Origin: Arthrobacter sp. Alg241-R88
GTDB lineage: Bacteria; Actinomycetota; Actinomycetes; Actinomycetales; Micrococcaceae
NCBI RefSeq assembly: GCF_900537115.1
Contig: NZ_UNRG01000002.1
Span: forward strand, 591-64,590
DNA: 64,000 nucleotides
Direction of reading: 5' to 3'
Shown here: positions 7,849 through 17,884 of the stretch, in pieces
Position numbering within the stretch: position 1 is the stretch's first letter
How the letters are laid out: the number at the start of each line of letters is the position of its first letter
Translations under genes and position numbers: made by a program
Notes under the pieces: model-generated
What the model was told of the DNA's origin: nothing
Seen by the model: the letters and a program-made list of their open reading frames with translations, nothing else
Database searches by the model: none

Positions 7849-9618
7849 ATGATAGGCTCGAATTCCGTGGTGCAGCGATCAAATTCCCGTGTAAATTCCC
7901 GGTTCCCGGGCTCGTCCAAGACGACCAAACACATCTTCGTAACCGGTGGTGTGGCGTCCTCGCTCGGTAAGGGACTGACGGCCTCAAGCCTCGGTCATCT
8001 CCTGCGGGCACGCGGCCTGTCTGTAACTATGCAGAAGCTCGATCCCTACCTGAACGTGGATCCGGGCACGATGAACCCCTTCCAGCACGGCGAAGTCTTT
8101 GTCACCGACGACGGTGCTGAGACGGACCTGGACATTGGACACTACGAGCGCTTCCTCGACGAAAACCTTGAAGGCTCGGCCAACGTCACCACGGGCCAGG
8201 TGTACTCCACCGTTATCGCCAAGGAACGCCGCGGCGAGTACCTCGGCGACACCGTGCAGGTCATCCCGCACATCACCGATGAGATCAAGCGCCGGATGCG
8301 GCTGCCGGCCGAAGGCAAGAACGCTCCGGACGTCATCATCACCGAAATCGGCGGCACCGTTGGAGACATCGAATCCCAGCCATTCCTCGAATCGGCCCGC
8401 CAGGTCCGCCAGGACATCGGCCGCACCAACGTCTTCTTCCTGCACGTCTCGCTGGTCCCGTACATCGGACCGTCCCAGGAACTGAAGACCAAGCCGACGC
8501 AGCACTCCGTCGCAGCCCTGCGCTCCATCGGCATCCAGCCCGAAGCGATCGTCATCCGCTCTGACCGCGAAGTGCCGGACGCCATGCGCGAAAAAATCGG
8601 CCGCATGTGCGACGTCGACATTGACGCCGTAGTAAACGCCGCCGATGCGCCCAGCATCTACGACATCCCCAAGACCCTGCACTCCCAGGGCCTGGACTCC
8701 TACATCGTGCGCGCCCTGGACCTTCCGTTCAAGGACGTGGACTGGACCAGCTGGGACAAGCTGCTGGAGGCCGTCCACAACCCCAAGCACCACGTGGAAA
8801 TCGCCCTCGTCGGCAAGTACATCGACCTTCCGGACGCCTACCTGTCCGTCACCGAGGCCCTGCGGGCCGGCGGCTTCGCCAACGACACCAAGGTCAAGAT
8901 CCGCTGGGTTCCCTCGGACGAGTGCGAAACCCGGGAAGGCGCCATCAAGGCGCTGGACGGCGTCAACGCCATCTGCGTCCCGGGCGGCTTCGGCATCCGC
9001 GGCCTGGAGGGCAAGCTGGGTGCGCTGAAATTCGCCCGCGAGACCAAGCTGCCCGTCCTGGGACTTTGCCTGGGCCTGCAGTGCATGGTCATCGAGTACG
9101 CCCGCAACGTTGTGGGACTGGAAGGTGCGTCCTCCAGCGAATTCGAGCCGGATTCGAAGTACCCGGTCATCGCCACCATGGAAGAACAGCTCGACATTGT
9201 CGAGGGCAAGGGCGACCTTGGCGGCACCATGCGCCTGGGCCTGTATGAGGCCAAGCTCGACGCCGGTTCGGTCATCGCCGGTACGTACGGCAAGACCACT
9301 GTCAGCGAACGCCACCGCCACCGCTACGAGGTGAACAACAAGTACCGCGACCAGATCGCAGCCGAAGGGCTGGTATTCTCCGGCACCTCCCCGGACGGCA
9401 AGCTCGTGGAGTTCGTTGAGCTTCCAGCCGACGTCCACCCATACTACGTGGCCACCCAGGCGCACCCTGAGCTGAGCTCGCGCCCCACCCGGCCGCACCC
9501 GCTGTTCGCCGGGCTCGTCAAGGCAGCCCTGGACCACCAGGAAGGCTCCGACACGGCCGCCGGCCTGGGTGCTGTTGCCCCCGAAGCCGAGCAGTCCGGT
9601 ACGGTAGCCGCTAAGTAG
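7849..9618 (+). CDS. pyrG: CTP synthase
   Basis: The product of about 589 residues makes CTP from UTP, ATP and glutamine. The N-terminal amidoligase domain begins [19 protein letters not shown], and the C-terminal glutamine amidotransferase domain contains the nucleophile-bearing GLCLGLQ and the downstream HPEL motif. The ATG at 7849 is preferred because GGAAGG lies 8 nt upstream; GTG codons at 7867 and 7870 are alternatives. The open frame continues upstream over recN without meaning. In Mycobacterium two further genes (SteA- and SteB-type) lie between recN and pyrG; here only 112 bp separate them. Confidence 0.95.
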   Translation: MIGSNSVVQRSNSRVNSRFPGSSKTTKHIFVTGGVASSLGKGLTASSLGHLLRARGLSVTMQKLDPYLNVDPGTMNPFQHGEVFVTDDGAETDLDIGHYERFLDENLEGSANVTTGQVYSTVIAKERRGEYLGDTVQVIPHITDEIKRRMRLPAEGKNAPDVIITEIGGTVGDIESQPFLESARQVRQDIGRTNVFFLHVSLVPYIGPSQELKTKPTQHSVAALRSIGIQPEAIVIRSDREVPDAMREKIGRMCDVDIDAVVNAADAPSIYDIPKTLHSQGLDSYIVRALDLPFKDVDWTSWDKLLEAVHNPKHHVEIALVGKYIDLPDAYLSVTEALRAGGFANDTKVKIRWVPSDECETREGAIKALDGVNAICVPGGFGIRGLEGKLGALKFARETKLPVLGLCLGLQCMVIEYARNVVGLEGASSSEFEPDSKYPVIATMEEQLDIVEGKGDLGGTMRLGLYEAKLDAGSVIAGTYGKTTVSERHRHRYEVNNKYRDQIAAEGLVFSGTSPDGKLVEFVELPADVHPYYVATQAHPELSSRPTRPHPLFAGLVKAALDHQEGSDTAAGLGAVAPEAEQSGTVAAK

Positions 9619-9644
9619 TTCCGCACGATAAAAAGGACGGCGCG

Positions 9645-10304
9645 ATGCCCGGTACACCTGAAGCCACCCACGTAGTAAAGGTTTCGGATGCACCGAGCCC
9701 GCGCCGTCTTTTGTCTACGGAGAAGGTCTACGAAGGCCGGATCTGGGATGTGGTCAGCGACAGCTTCCAACTGCAGGAAACGGGCGAGGCCCTCACCCGG
9801 GACTACATTGAACACCCGGGTGCCGTGGCCGTCCTGCCCATGAACGACGACGGCGAGATCCTCCTTCTCAAGCAGTACCGGCACCCCGTGGGTATGGACC
9901 TTTGGGAGATTCCCGCCGGACTGCTGGATATCGAAGGCGAGGACTTCGTGGTGGGCGCGGCCCGCGAACTCGCCGAGGAAGCGGACCTCGCGGCCGGCAC
10001 CTGGAACGTCCTGGCCGACTTCTTCAATTCGCCCGGTTCCTCCAGCGAGGCCATCAGGATCTACCTGGCCCGGGACCTCACCGACGTCCCGCACCATGAA
10101 CGCCATGAGCGGACGGACGAGGAAGCCGAGATCGAGTTCCACTGGATCAAGCTGGACGACGCCGTGGAGTCGGTGCTGGCAGGGAGGCTCCATAACCCGT
10201 CCGCCGTCGTCGGGATCCTTGCCGCCGCAGCCGCCCGCGGTGCGGGATATACCAATCTTCGCCCCGCAGACGCGCCCTGGCCCGCGCACCCCAGCCAGCG
10301 CTGA
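9645..10304 (+). CDS. NUDIX hydrolase, ADP-ribose pyrophosphatase type
   Basis: A 219-residue NUDIX enzyme. The Nudix box lies around residues 92-115, with E99, REL at 107-109 and EE at 111-112. It has one more residue between the leading Gly and E99 than the classical box, as I recall for the syntenic mycobacterial Rv1700 ADP-ribose pyrophosphatase. The preceding [20 protein letters not shown] is typical of ADP-ribose hydrolases. It probably recycles ADP-ribose to AMP and ribose-5-phosphate. The stop overlaps the xerD start by one base. Confidence 0.9.
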   Translation: MPGTPEATHVVKVSDAPSPRRLLSTEKVYEGRIWDVVSDSFQLQETGEALTRDYIEHPGAVAVLPMNDDGEILLLKQYRHPVGMDLWEIPAGLLDIEGEDFVVGAARELAEEADLAAGTWNVLADFFNSPGSSSEAIRIYLARDLTDVPHHERHERTDEEAEIEFHWIKLDDAVESVLAGRLHNPSAVVGILAAAAARGAGYTNLRPADAPWPAHPSQR

Positions 10305-11386
10305 TGGTCCCTGGTCCCTCTGCCGAACTGGCTCCGGCTGGGCTGCACCCTGCTGAAGCGGCTCCGGCTGGACCGGTTCCCGCTGAAGCCGCTCCCGCTG
10401 GACCGGCCGCGCCGGGACCGGTTCGTGACGCCCCGCCGCCGGCTTCCCCGCCAACAGCCATCGAGCGCGCCATCACCGACTACCTCCAGCACATGGGCGT
10501 GGAACGCGGCGTGGCCGCCAATACGCTCGCCGCTTACCGCAGGGACCTGGCCCGCTACTCCCGCTACCTGGCAGCCGCCGGGTGCAGCCGCCCCCAGGAC
10601 ATCACCCGCCACCACGTGACCGGTTACGTCCGGGCGCTGACGGATGGTTCCGACGGCGGTTCAGCCCTTGGTGTGCGGTCCGCGGCGAGGACTGTGGTCG
10701 CCGTCAGGGGGCTGCACAAGTTCTGGGCCCTGGAAGGGTTCACGCCAACCGACCCCGCCAGCGACGTCCATCCGCCCATGCCCGGAAAGCGGCTGCCAAA
10801 GGCCATTAGTGTGGACGAAGTAACGAGGATCCTGGAGGCAGCCGGCACCGACACCGCAACAGGGCTGCGCGACCGCGCCCTCCTGGAGTTCCTGTACTCC
10901 ACCGGTGCGCGGATCAGCGAGGCCGTGGGCCTGGACGTGGACGATATTTCCCTGCAGGAGGCGGAAACCGGGCCGGCCATCGTACGGCTCTTTGGCAAGG
11001 GCTCCAAGGAACGGCTGGTGCCGCTGGGGTCCTACGGCGCCCGCGCCCTCGACGCCTACCTGGTCCGGGGACGCCCGCTGCTCGCGGCCAAGGGAAAGGG
11101 CACCCCGGCGTTGTTCCTGAATGCCCGCGGAGGCCGGATCAGCCGCCAGAGCGCCTGGACCATCCTGAAGGCCGCCGCCGAGAAGGCGAACATCACCAAG
11201 GACGTCTCACCGCACACCCTGCGTCACTCCTTCGCCACCCACCTGCTCGAAGGCGGTGCCGACGTCCGCGTGGTCCAGGAGCTGCTGGGCCATGCGTCGG
11301 TGACCACCACCCAGGTCTATACCCTGGTCACAGCGGACACCTTGCGTGAGATCTACGCGGCCGCACATCCCCGGGCCCTCGGCTGA
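10304..11386 (+). CDS. xerD: site-specific tyrosine recombinase XerD
   Basis: A 360-residue tyrosine recombinase that resolves chromosome dimers at dif together with XerC. Catalytic residues are visible: R203 (STGARISEA), K232, H304 and R307 (HTLRH), H330 (LLGH) and nucleophile Y339. The SAM-like core-binding domain starts near residue 50 ([18 protein letters not shown]). The first 45 residues are an unusual Ala/Pro repeat ([18 protein letters not shown]), so the true start may be downstream, for example the in-frame GTG near 10420. The TGATG overlap with the NUDIX gene supports the annotated start. The order NUDIX-xerD matches Mycobacterium Rv1700-Rv1701. Confidence 0.94.
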   Translation: MVPGPSAELAPAGLHPAEAAPAGPVPAEAAPAGPAAPGPVRDAPPPASPPTAIERAITDYLQHMGVERGVAANTLAAYRRDLARYSRYLAAAGCSRPQDITRHHVTGYVRALTDGSDGGSALGVRSAARTVVAVRGLHKFWALEGFTPTDPASDVHPPMPGKRLPKAISVDEVTRILEAAGTDTATGLRDRALLEFLYSTGARISEAVGLDVDDISLQEAETGPAIVRLFGKGSKERLVPLGSYGARALDAYLVRGRPLLAAKGKGTPALFLNARGGRISRQSAWTILKAAAEKANITKDVSPHTLRHSFATHLLEGGADVRVVQELLGHASVTTTQVYTLVTADTLREIYAAAHPRALG

Positions 11387-11435
11387 GCTTGCCCAAGCAC
11401 CGTCCCGGGCTGCACAGATGTATTGCCGGGGACAC

Positions 11436-12125
11436 CTAGAGCAGCGCCTCGATGGTCAGTTCCACCGGCCCCAGCAGGAAAGCCAGCGCCGACGTGCCCA
11501 TCCCCGCGAGCAACATCAGTCCCGGATGCGCCAGGCCGATCACCACCCGCCGCAGGCGCGGCCGGCCGCGGAGGAACGATTTCGGCACCCGTAAGAGTGC
11601 AGGAACCTGCCGCCAGCCGCGCAGCCTCCGCAGGAACCAGGCGCACCGGGCAACAAACGCCAGCCACAGGACGGCCACCACAACCGGGAACAGGGCAGCC
11701 ATCAGCTTGAAACCCAGAGCTGTCACCTCACGCTCGGAATCACCCGCCACCGCTTGGATGGTGGTGGAGATGGACGCGCTCAGCACCACTGATATGGCCC
11801 ACACCATGAAGGCCGCAACGAGTGCCAGGAAACGCACGAAGAACAGTCCCAAAACCGATTCCCGGGCGGCCTTCACTTGCTGCCGGGGAGTCACGTGCAG
11901 CACGGCCAGGGTGCTGAGCAGGGTGGGCAGGGCAGCCGCGGCCACCAGCAGATACCACGTCCAGCCTGCCAGGTCCACGAATTCATCCACAACAATCAGG
12001 ACCGTCCAAAAACAGGCCCAGGCCCAGCCCCAGTACAAAGGGTTGCGCACCAGCCACTCCGGCAGGCGGGCGTCAAGGGTCGAGATACGGGCCGGCCGTA
12101 TCCCGGGTGCAGTTTCGGGAGCCAC
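11436..12125 (-). CDS. hypothetical integral membrane protein
   Basis: A 229-residue protein with about five hydrophobic segments, for example around PLYWGWAWACFWTVLIVV, WTWYLLVAAAALPTLLSTLAVL, VRFLALVAAFMVWAISVVL, LMAALFPVVVAVLWLAFVA and the C-terminal LAHPGLMLLAGMGTSALAFLL. A basic loop (RRLRGWRQVPALLRVPKSFLRGRPRLRR) precedes the last helix. I do not recognise the family. It begins with GTG and has no clear ribosome-binding site, so the start is uncertain. It is divergent from the MutT-like gene and stands where the conserved housekeeping order breaks off. Confidence 0.7.
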   Translation of the reverse strand: MAPETAPGIRPARISTLDARLPEWLVRNPLYWGWAWACFWTVLIVVDEFVDLAGWTWYLLVAAAALPTLLSTLAVLHVTPRQQVKAARESVLGLFFVRFLALVAAFMVWAISVVLSASISTTIQAVAGDSEREVTALGFKLMAALFPVVVAVLWLAFVARCAWFLRRLRGWRQVPALLRVPKSFLRGRPRLRRVVIGLAHPGLMLLAGMGTSALAFLLGPVELTIEALL

Positions 12126-12186
12126 ACGTAGAGCTTGGCATATTCAGCGCCCCGTGCGCTTCCTCGCCGGCAACTGGCCAACCCCA

Positions 12187-12192
12187 TAGGCT
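12187..12192 (+). promoter_or_regulatory. candidate -10 element (TAGGCT) for a leaderless start at 12200
   Basis: TAGGCT (TANNNT) ends 7 nt before the ATG at 12200, and no Shine-Dalgarno sequence precedes that ATG. This layout predicts a leaderless mRNA for the NUDIX gene. Confidence 0.5.
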
Positions 12193-12199
12193 TGAGCGC

Positions 12200-12682
12200 A
12201 TGACTGCAGCAAGGGTGACTCTCTGCTTCCTGCTCCGTGACGGGGATTCCGGCCCGGAGGTGTTGCTGGGCCTCAAACGGACAGGTTTCGGCACCGGCAA
12301 GATCGTGGGCATTGGAGGACACGTCGAACCGGGGGAGAGCGAGGCCGAAGCCGTGGTCCGCGAAGTCAGGGAAGAAACCGGTGTGACGGTCCGCCCGGAA
12401 GACCTGGCGGACGCCGGCGTGGTGCAGTTTGTGTTCCCGGCCAAGCCGGCTTGGGACATGCACACCCGCCTCTTCACCGCCCGGCGATGGGTGGGGGAGC
12501 CGGAAGAAAGCGACGAGATCACGCCGCAGTGGTTCCAGACCGGCATCCTGCCGGTGGACCGTATGTGGCAGGATGCCGATCACTGGCTTCCAGTGGTGCT
12601 CGAAGGCGGCAGGGTCAACGTGGTGGTCACGCTGAACAGCGACAACGAAACTGTCGCGTCGTCCGTGAGCCTCCTGCCCTAG
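12200..12682 (+). CDS. MutT-like NUDIX hydrolase (8-oxo-dGTP diphosphatase type)
   Basis: A 160-residue NUDIX protein. The box is canonical: G40, E46, then R54-E55 and E58-E59 ending in GV at 61-62. Size and the pattern VLLGLKRTGFGTGKIVGIGGHVEPGES resemble MutT/MTH1-type sanitising enzymes that hydrolyse oxidised purine nucleotides. The ATG at 12200 gives the natural family N-terminus (MTAARVTLCFLLRDG); the upstream open frame is ignored. It is convergent with prpC, the two being separated by a hairpin. Confidence 0.88.
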   Translation: MTAARVTLCFLLRDGDSGPEVLLGLKRTGFGTGKIVGIGGHVEPGESEAEAVVREVREETGVTVRPEDLADAGVVQFVFPAKPAWDMHTRLFTARRWVGEPEESDEITPQWFQTGILPVDRMWQDADHWLPVVLEGGRVNVVVTLNSDNETVASSVSLLP

Positions 12683-12693
12683 GCAGTAATGAC

Positions 12694-12733
12694 CGACGGC
12701 GGGATGTCCACCTGCGTGGCCGTCCCGCCGTCG
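12694..12733. terminator. bidirectional hairpin between NUDIX gene and prpC
   Basis: An 11-bp perfect outer stem CGACGGCGGGA / TCCCGCCGTCG (694-704 with 723-733) encloses a smaller CCAC/GTGG hairpin. It lies in the 65-bp gap between convergent genes. There is no T-tract, so it is a probable rather than proven terminator. Confidence 0.65.
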
Positions 12734-12747
12734 TACGCTCCGCCCGC

Positions 12748-13887
12748 CTACGGAACGTGCCGTTCCTCGGGACCGACGTATTCGCTCAAGGGGCGGATCA
12801 GGGAGTTTGAATCCAGTTGCTCCATGATGTGCGCCGTCCACCCGGTGATGCGGCTGGCGACGAACAGGGGAGTGAACGTGGCGGTATCGAACCCCATCAG
12901 GTGGTAGGTGGGGCCGGCGGGATAGTCGAGGTTGGGTTTGATGGCCTTGGCTTCGTCCATGGCCTTCTCCAGGCCCTGGTAGAGGCCCAGCAGTTCGGGC
13001 CGGCCGTAGTGGGCCACCATCTTGTCCAGGGCAGCCTTCATGGTGGGCACGCGCGAGTCGCCGTGCTTGTACACACGGTGCCCGAAGCCCATAACCTTCT
13101 TCTTCTGGGCCAGGGCGTTCTCCATCCACGTCTTGGCACGGGCAGCCGCTTCCTCCAGGGACTCCTGCGGGCGGATGCCGATTTCGTCGAAGGTGTGCAT
13201 CACTGCCTCGTTGGCACCGCCGTGCAGCGGTCCCTTCAAAGCGCCGATGGCCCCCGTGACGGCCGAGTGGAGGTCCGCGAGCGTTGACGTGATCACCCTG
13301 GCCGTGAAGGTGGAGGCGTTGAAGGAGTGCTCGGCGTAGAGGATCATCGAGACGTTGAAGGCCTCCACTACCTCCGGCACCTGCTCCTCCCCAAAGGTCA
13401 TCCACAGGAAGTTGGCCGAATAGCCCAGGTCGTCGCGCGGCTCAATGACATCCTGCCCGTGGCGGCGGCGTTGGTCGTAGGCCACGACGCCCGGCATGGC
13501 CGAGAACAAGTCGATGGCTTTGGCCATGTTGGCCTCGCGGGAGGAGTCTTCCGCCAGCGGGTGCCGGGCGCCCATCACCGAGGCAGCGGTCCGGCAAACA
13601 TCCATGGGATGGGAGCTTTCCGGCAGGGCATCGATCACCTGCTTGACCACCGGATCCAGGGCCCGGCCGGCACGCTCCCGTGCAGTGAACTCCACCAGCT
13701 CCTGTTCCGTGGGAAGTTCACCGTTCCAGAGCAGGTAGGCCACCTCCTCGAAGCTGCACCTCGCGGCGAGCTCCTGAACCGGGTAGCCCCGGTACAGCAG
13801 GGAATTGGTATCCGGGTTGACCTTCGAGACGGACGTGTAATCCACCACGACGCCGGCAAGACCCTTTTTGATGTCCTCTTCAGCCAT
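12748..13887 (-). CDS. prpC: 2-methylcitrate synthase (citrate synthase family)
   Basis: A 379-residue citrate-synthase-fold enzyme. Catalytic segments are visible: AEHSFNAST, GPLHGGANEAVM and MGFGHRVYKHGDSR. The lyase gene prpB and dehydratase gene prpD immediately upstream on the same strand make 2-methylcitrate synthase, which condenses propionyl-CoA with oxaloacetate, the best call over ordinary citrate synthase. The ATG at 13887 is chosen because GGAG lies just upstream and the N-terminus MAEEDIKKGLAGVVVD is typical. It is the last gene of the gntR-prpD-prpB-prpC operon; no prpE is present. Confidence 0.93.
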   Translation of the reverse strand: MAEEDIKKGLAGVVVDYTSVSKVNPDTNSLLYRGYPVQELAARCSFEEVAYLLWNGELPTEQELVEFTARERAGRALDPVVKQVIDALPESSHPMDVCRTAASVMGARHPLAEDSSREANMAKAIDLFSAMPGVVAYDQRRRHGQDVIEPRDDLGYSANFLWMTFGEEQVPEVVEAFNVSMILYAEHSFNASTFTARVITSTLADLHSAVTGAIGALKGPLHGGANEAVMHTFDEIGIRPQESLEEAAARAKTWMENALAQKKKVMGFGHRVYKHGDSRVPTMKAALDKMVAHYGRPELLGLYQGLEKAMDEAKAIKPNLDYPAGPTYHLMGFDTATFTPLFVASRITGWTAHIMEQLDSNSLIRPLSEYVGPEERHVP

Positions 13888-13945
13888 GCTGAAACTCCTT
13901 CGTTCCTGTCGCCTGTTGTGCCGGCCGGAGCCGGCGCGGTTTTCC

Positions 13946-14848
13946 CTACTCCCCGGGGACCCGGAAATTGAACACTCCGCTGTCGAAGCGGTTGTAGCCT
14001 TCGTAGTCAACAAGATCGTATAAGCGTGCGCGGGTGAGCATGCTGCCCACCTGCGCTTCCTGCGTGCCCTCAGCCTTGATCGCTTCCAGCGTACGCTCGG
14101 CAGCGCCCATGGCACTACGGAGGAGGGTGACCGGATAGATCACCATGTTCACCCCGACGCCCTGGAGCTGGTCCACGGTGAACAGTTCGCTCTTGCCGAA
14201 CTCTGTCATGTTGGCCAGGATCGGGACGTCGACGGCGTCGCGGATGGCCTGGAATTCAGCCAGGTCCTTCATGGCCTCCGGGAAGATGGCGTCCGCTCCT
14301 GCTTCCACGAGCGCCCGGGCCCGGTCCTGCGCGGCTTGGAGTCCGTCCACGGCGCGGATGTCGGTGCGGGCCATGATGAGGAAGTTCGGGTCGCGGCGGG
14401 CGTCGGCGGCGGCACGAATGCGCTTGGCTGCCGTCTCCAGGTCCACCACGTTCTTGCCATCGAGGTGGCCGCAGCGCTTGGGGTTGAACTGATCCTCGAT
14501 GTGCAGGCCCGCCAGCCCGGCGTTCTCAAGTTCCTGCACGGTGCGGGCCACGTTCATGGGTTCACCGAAGCCGGTGTCGGCGTCCACGATCGCAGGCAGG
14601 TCCGTCATGCGGGCGATCTGCCCCGCCCGGGTGGCCACCTCCGTGAGGGTGGTCAGCCCGATGTCCGGCAAACCAAGATCGTTGGCCAGGACCGCACCGG
14701 ATATGTAGACCCCGGTGAAGCCCTTCTCCTCGATCAGCCGGGCCGAGAGCGGGTTGAAGGCGCCGGGAAACTGCTGGATGGTCCCGGATGCCAAAAGCTC
14801 CCGGAACCGGAGCCGCTTCTGCTCCGGCGTGACCTTGGAATACAGCAT
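13946..14848 (-). CDS. prpB: 2-methylisocitrate lyase
   Basis: A 300-residue enzyme of the isocitrate lyase/PEP mutase family, splitting 2-methylisocitrate into pyruvate and succinate. The active-site signature KRCGH lies at residues 124-128 and the metal-binding region VDADTGFGE at 88-96. The start codon overlaps the prpD stop by one base (TGATG on the minus strand), indicating translational coupling. The long upstream open frame is antisense noise over prpD. Together with prpC and prpD it forms the methylcitrate cycle for propionate use. Confidence 0.95.
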   Translation of the reverse strand: MLYSKVTPEQKRLRFRELLASGTIQQFPGAFNPLSARLIEEKGFTGVYISGAVLANDLGLPDIGLTTLTEVATRAGQIARMTDLPAIVDADTGFGEPMNVARTVQELENAGLAGLHIEDQFNPKRCGHLDGKNVVDLETAAKRIRAAADARRDPNFLIMARTDIRAVDGLQAAQDRARALVEAGADAIFPEAMKDLAEFQAIRDAVDVPILANMTEFGKSELFTVDQLQGVGVNMVIYPVTLLRSAMGAAERTLEAIKAEGTQEAQVGSMLTRARLYDLVDYEGYNRFDSGVFNFRVPGE

Positions 14849-16368
14849 CAGAAAAGTCCCTTCGGTGCGGCAGCGAGGTCGATCACGCCCGGGGCTGCCG
14901 TGATGTTCAGCTGGTCGAGTTCCCCTGCCGCCAGTTCCGGCAGGCGTTCGACGGCGGCGAGGAACCGTTCGATTTCGGCTTCCTCCACGAGGCCGGCGGC
15001 CAGGGTGCGGAACTTGGTGATGTACTCCCCGCGGCCGAAGGGGCGGGCACCCAGTGGATGGGCATCGGCCACGGCAATCTCGTCCGTGATCACGGTGCCG
15101 TCGGTAAGGGTGATCTCCACGGAGCCGCCGAAGGCCTTCTCTGCGATGTCCAGTGAGTGGTAGCGCCGGGTCCACTCGGGATCTTCCTCGGTGGTGACCT
15201 TCTGCCACAGGTCCACGGTGTCCGGCCGGGCGGCACGGGCGGGGGAGTAGGAGTCCACGTGGTGCCAGGCGCCGTCCTGCAGAGCCACGGTGAAGATGTA
15301 GGGGATGGAGTGGTCCAGGGTTTCCCGGGAAGCGGTGGGGCTGTATTTCTGGGGATCGTTCGCGCCGGACCCGATGACGTAGTGGGTGTGGTGGCTGGTC
15401 CTGATCAGCACGGATTTCACATTCGCCGGGTCGGTGGCCTCCGGGTGCTCACGGTTCAGCTTCCGGGCCAGGTCGATCCAGGCCTGCGCCTGGTATTCGG
15501 CGGAGTGTTCCTTGGTGTAGGTGTCCAGGATGGCACGCTTGGCTTCGCCGGCTTCGGGCAGGGGCACCAGGTAGGAGGCGTCTGGACCGTCCAGCAGCCA
15601 GGCGATCACCCCGTCCTCGCCTTCGTAGATCGGCACGGGGGAGGTCTGGCCGCGCATCGCCCGGTCTGCCGCCTCGACGGCCATCTTGCCCGCAAAGGCC
15701 GGCGCGTGCGCCTTCCAGGTGGAAATCTCGCCCTTACGGGACTGGCGCGTCGCCGTCGTCGTGTGCAGGGCCTGCCCCACGGACTGGAAGATGGTCTCGA
15801 CGTCCAGCCCCAGCAGCGTGCCGATGCCGGCGGCTGCGGACGGGCCAAGGTGGGCGACGTGGTCGATCTTGTGCTTGTGCAGGCAGATCGCCTTCACCAG
15901 GTTCACCTGGATCTCATACCCCGTGGCGATCGCCCGCACCAGGTCCCGGCCGTTTGAGCCCACGTGCTGGCCCACAGCCAGGATCGGCGGAATGTTGTCG
16001 CCAGGGTGGGAGTAGTCAGCAGCCAGGAAGGTGTCGTGGTAATCCAGTTCACGCACCGCCACGCCGTTGGCCCACGCCGCCCATTCCGGTGAGATGCGCT
16101 CGCCGATACCGAAGACCTTGGCGCCCTTTCCACCGGAACTGGGACCATGGGTGAGGGCCTGCGCCCGGGCTGCCACGATCGGTGCCCTGTTGAGCGAAGC
16201 CACGGCCACCGAAGCATTGTCGATCACCCTGTTGATGACCATGTCGGTGACCTCGGCAGGCACCTCCACGGGGTCGGCGGCCACCCTGGCGATTTTGTAC
16301 GCAAGTTGGTCCTCGCGGGGCAGGTTTTCTTCGCTCTTGTAGACGCGGACGTGGTGTTCCTTGACCAT
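14848..16368 (-). CDS. prpD: 2-methylcitrate dehydratase
   Basis: A 506-residue MmgE/PrpD-family protein that dehydrates 2-methylcitrate. Typical segments include [37 protein letters not shown] and [19 protein letters not shown]. Length fits PrpD (about 480-505). AAAGGAG precedes the ATG. It is the first structural gene of the operon, starting only 9 bp after the GntR regulator gene ends, and it overlaps prpB by one base. Confidence 0.95.
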   Translation of the reverse strand: MVKEHHVRVYKSEENLPREDQLAYKIARVAADPVEVPAEVTDMVINRVIDNASVAVASLNRAPIVAARAQALTHGPSSGGKGAKVFGIGERISPEWAAWANGVAVRELDYHDTFLAADYSHPGDNIPPILAVGQHVGSNGRDLVRAIATGYEIQVNLVKAICLHKHKIDHVAHLGPSAAAGIGTLLGLDVETIFQSVGQALHTTTATRQSRKGEISTWKAHAPAFAGKMAVEAADRAMRGQTSPVPIYEGEDGVIAWLLDGPDASYLVPLPEAGEAKRAILDTYTKEHSAEYQAQAWIDLARKLNREHPEATDPANVKSVLIRTSHHTHYVIGSGANDPQKYSPTASRETLDHSIPYIFTVALQDGAWHHVDSYSPARAARPDTVDLWQKVTTEEDPEWTRRYHSLDIAEKAFGGSVEITLTDGTVITDEIAVADAHPLGARPFGRGEYITKFRTLAAGLVEEAEIERFLAAVERLPELAAGELDQLNITAAPGVIDLAAAPKGLF

Positions 16369-16377
16369 GGTGCTCCT

Positions 16378-17040
16378 TTAGCGGGATGGATGGGTGGCTT
16401 TGATGTGGGACAGGCTGCGGTGCAGGTGGAGGGTGGTCGCTGCCTGCGCCAGGCGGGGATTGCCGATGGCAATGGCCTCGGCGATGGCTGCATGTTCGGC
16501 TGCTGCGGCTGTGAGCCGTGCTGCGTCGTCTGCGGCGAGGCGGCGGATACGGACCAGGTGCACCCGGAGGCTGCGCATGGCCTGGGCCAGGTAGGAGTTG
16601 GAAATTGCGGCGTCAACGGCGGAGTCCAGCCGGTCCACCAGCAGGTAGTAGTCCTGCAGGGCGGGTGCCGGCCCGGTAATGAGTGACGGCGCTGCCCGGA
16701 ACTCTGCCTCCAGGTTCCGAAACGTTTCCGGATCGCCCCGCTCCGCTGCCAGGGCGGCGGCCTTTCCCTCCAGCGTCTCGCGGAGCTCGAACAGTTCGTC
16801 GATATCCGCCAGTGAGATGCCGGTGACGACGACGCCGCGGCCGCCTGCCGCCGTCGTCAGTCCTTCTGCCGTGAGCCGGCCCAGCGCCTCCCGGAGGGGC
16901 GTGCGGGAGACCCCCAGCCGTTCTGCCTGTTCCACCTCGGCCAGCAGGGCTCCGGGCTGGAGCCGCCACTGGACGATGTCATCGCGGAGCGCGGCATAGG
17001 CCCGGTCGCTGGCTCGCACTGGCTGTCCCTTCGTTGGCAT
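16378..17040 (-). CDS. GntR-family (FadR type) regulator of the prp operon
   Basis: A 220-residue regulator with an N-terminal winged helix-turn-helix (residues 8-75, including ERLGVSRTPLREALGRL) and a C-terminal all-helical FCD-type effector domain. The ATG at 17040 is preferred; the open frame extends to a GTG at 17058, but that codon lies inside the likely operator. It is the first gene of the propionate operon and probably controls it in response to a methylcitrate-cycle intermediate. In related Actinobacteria prp genes are often controlled by other regulator families, so this assignment rests on position. Confidence 0.88.
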   Translation of the reverse strand: MPTKGQPVRASDRAYAALRDDIVQWRLQPGALLAEVEQAERLGVSRTPLREALGRLTAEGLTTAAGGRGVVVTGISLADIDELFELRETLEGKAAALAAERGDPETFRNLEAEFRAAPSLITGPAPALQDYYLLVDRLDSAVDAAISNSYLAQAMRSLRVHLVRIRRLAADDAARLTAAAAEHAAIAEAIAIGNPRLAQAATTLHLHRSLSHIKATHPSR

Positions 17041-17048
17041 TGACACCA

Positions 17049-17120
17049 GTGTATACACAGGGCTGCCTCTGCGGCAGGATTCGGCCCTAAATCATCCAGA
17101 TCAACTGCTATTTGTATACA
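17049..17120. promoter_or_regulatory. paired TGTATACA operators, probable GntR binding sites
   Basis: Two palindromes lie upstream of the GntR gene: GTGTATACAC at 17049-17058 and TGTATACA at 17113-17120. Both share the 8-bp core, and their centres are exactly 63 bp apart, six turns of B-DNA. The first lies 8 bp before the chosen ATG. The arrangement suggests autoregulation by two dimers on the same helix face, possibly with looping. Confidence 0.65.
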
Positions 17121-17170
17121 TGCAGCTTTCGCGTCAGAGATTCGGACAAGCTCAGGGACGGACTGCCCGG

Positions 17171-17884
17171 TCAGCGGCCGCCCCAGCGGTATTCGTTTTC
17201 CGGCCGCCCGGGTGTGCCATAGCGGGCGGTCCGGGAGACTGTTCCGGCGTCGGCCAGATACTCGAGGTAGCGGCGCGCCGTGACCCGCGACATACCGAGC
17301 GCATCCATGACCTCGGTGGCGGACACGGCGCCCTTTTGCAGCTTCATGAACTCCTGGACGGACGCCAGCGTGGAAACTGAAAGGCCCTTGGGTAGGGGCA
17401 GCTCCGATGGTGCGCGCAGGCTGGCGAACGCCTGGTCCACGTCGGTTTGGGAAGCTCCAGTCTTCCCGGACCCGCCCTGCGGGCCCGCCAATTGCTGCCG
17501 GAACTGCTGATAACTTGCCAGCTTGTCCGAGAAGGTGGCGTAGGTGAACGGCTTGATCAGGTACTGGACAACGCCGATGGCAACTGCGCTGCGCACGATG
17601 GCCAGCTCACGGACGGCCGTGATGGCGATGATGTCCGCCAGTATTCCCGCCGCCCTCATCCGGCGCGCAATGTCCAGGCCGTGAAGGTCGGGCAGGTTCA
17701 TATCCAGCAGGACAAGTTCCACCGGGTTTCCCGCAGCAGCAAACTCGTTGAGGAGCCGCAGGGCAGACTGGCCGTCCGGGGCGGTGCCGGCGAGCTCGAA
17801 GCCCGGCAGCCGTCCCACGTACGCTGCATGCGCGGCGGCCGCGATGGCTTCGTCCTCGACGACGAGGACCCGGATGTTGCTCAC
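17171..17884 (-). CDS. CitB/DcuR-family response regulator
   Basis: A 237-residue response regulator. The receiver domain occupies residues 1-125 with acidic pocket E10-D11, phospho-acceptor D61 (VLLDMNLPD) and the conserved lysine in YLIKPF. The C-terminal helix-turn-helix (about 175-230, SATEVMDALGMSRVTARRYLEYL) is typical of the CitB/DcuR/DctR group. It begins with GTG, overlapping the kinase stop by 4 bp (GTGA). With the kinase it probably controls the divergent dctA gene in response to external C4-dicarboxylates or citrate. Confidence 0.92.
   Translation of the reverse strand: MSNIRVLVVEDEAIAAAAHAAYVGRLPGFELAGTAPDGQSALRLLNEFAAAGNPVELVLLDMNLPDLHGLDIARRMRAAGILADIIAITAVRELAIVRSAVAIGVVQYLIKPFTYATFSDKLASYQQFRQQLAGPQGGSGKTGASQTDVDQAFASLRAPSELPLPKGLSVSTLASVQEFMKLQKGAVSATEVMDALGMSRVTARRYLEYLADAGTVSRTARYGTPGRPENEYRWGGR

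Noticed and set aside
7984..9693. 569-codon minus-strand frame opposite pyrG
   Set aside because: It is fully antisense to a highly conserved gene, and its translation is Gly/Val/Asp-rich with no domain; GC-rich third-position bias explains it.
13888..13945. Terminator between prpB and prpC
   Set aside because: A 6-bp GCCGGC stem with CGGA loop is present, but it is short, lacks a T-run and lies inside a tight operon; more likely incidental.
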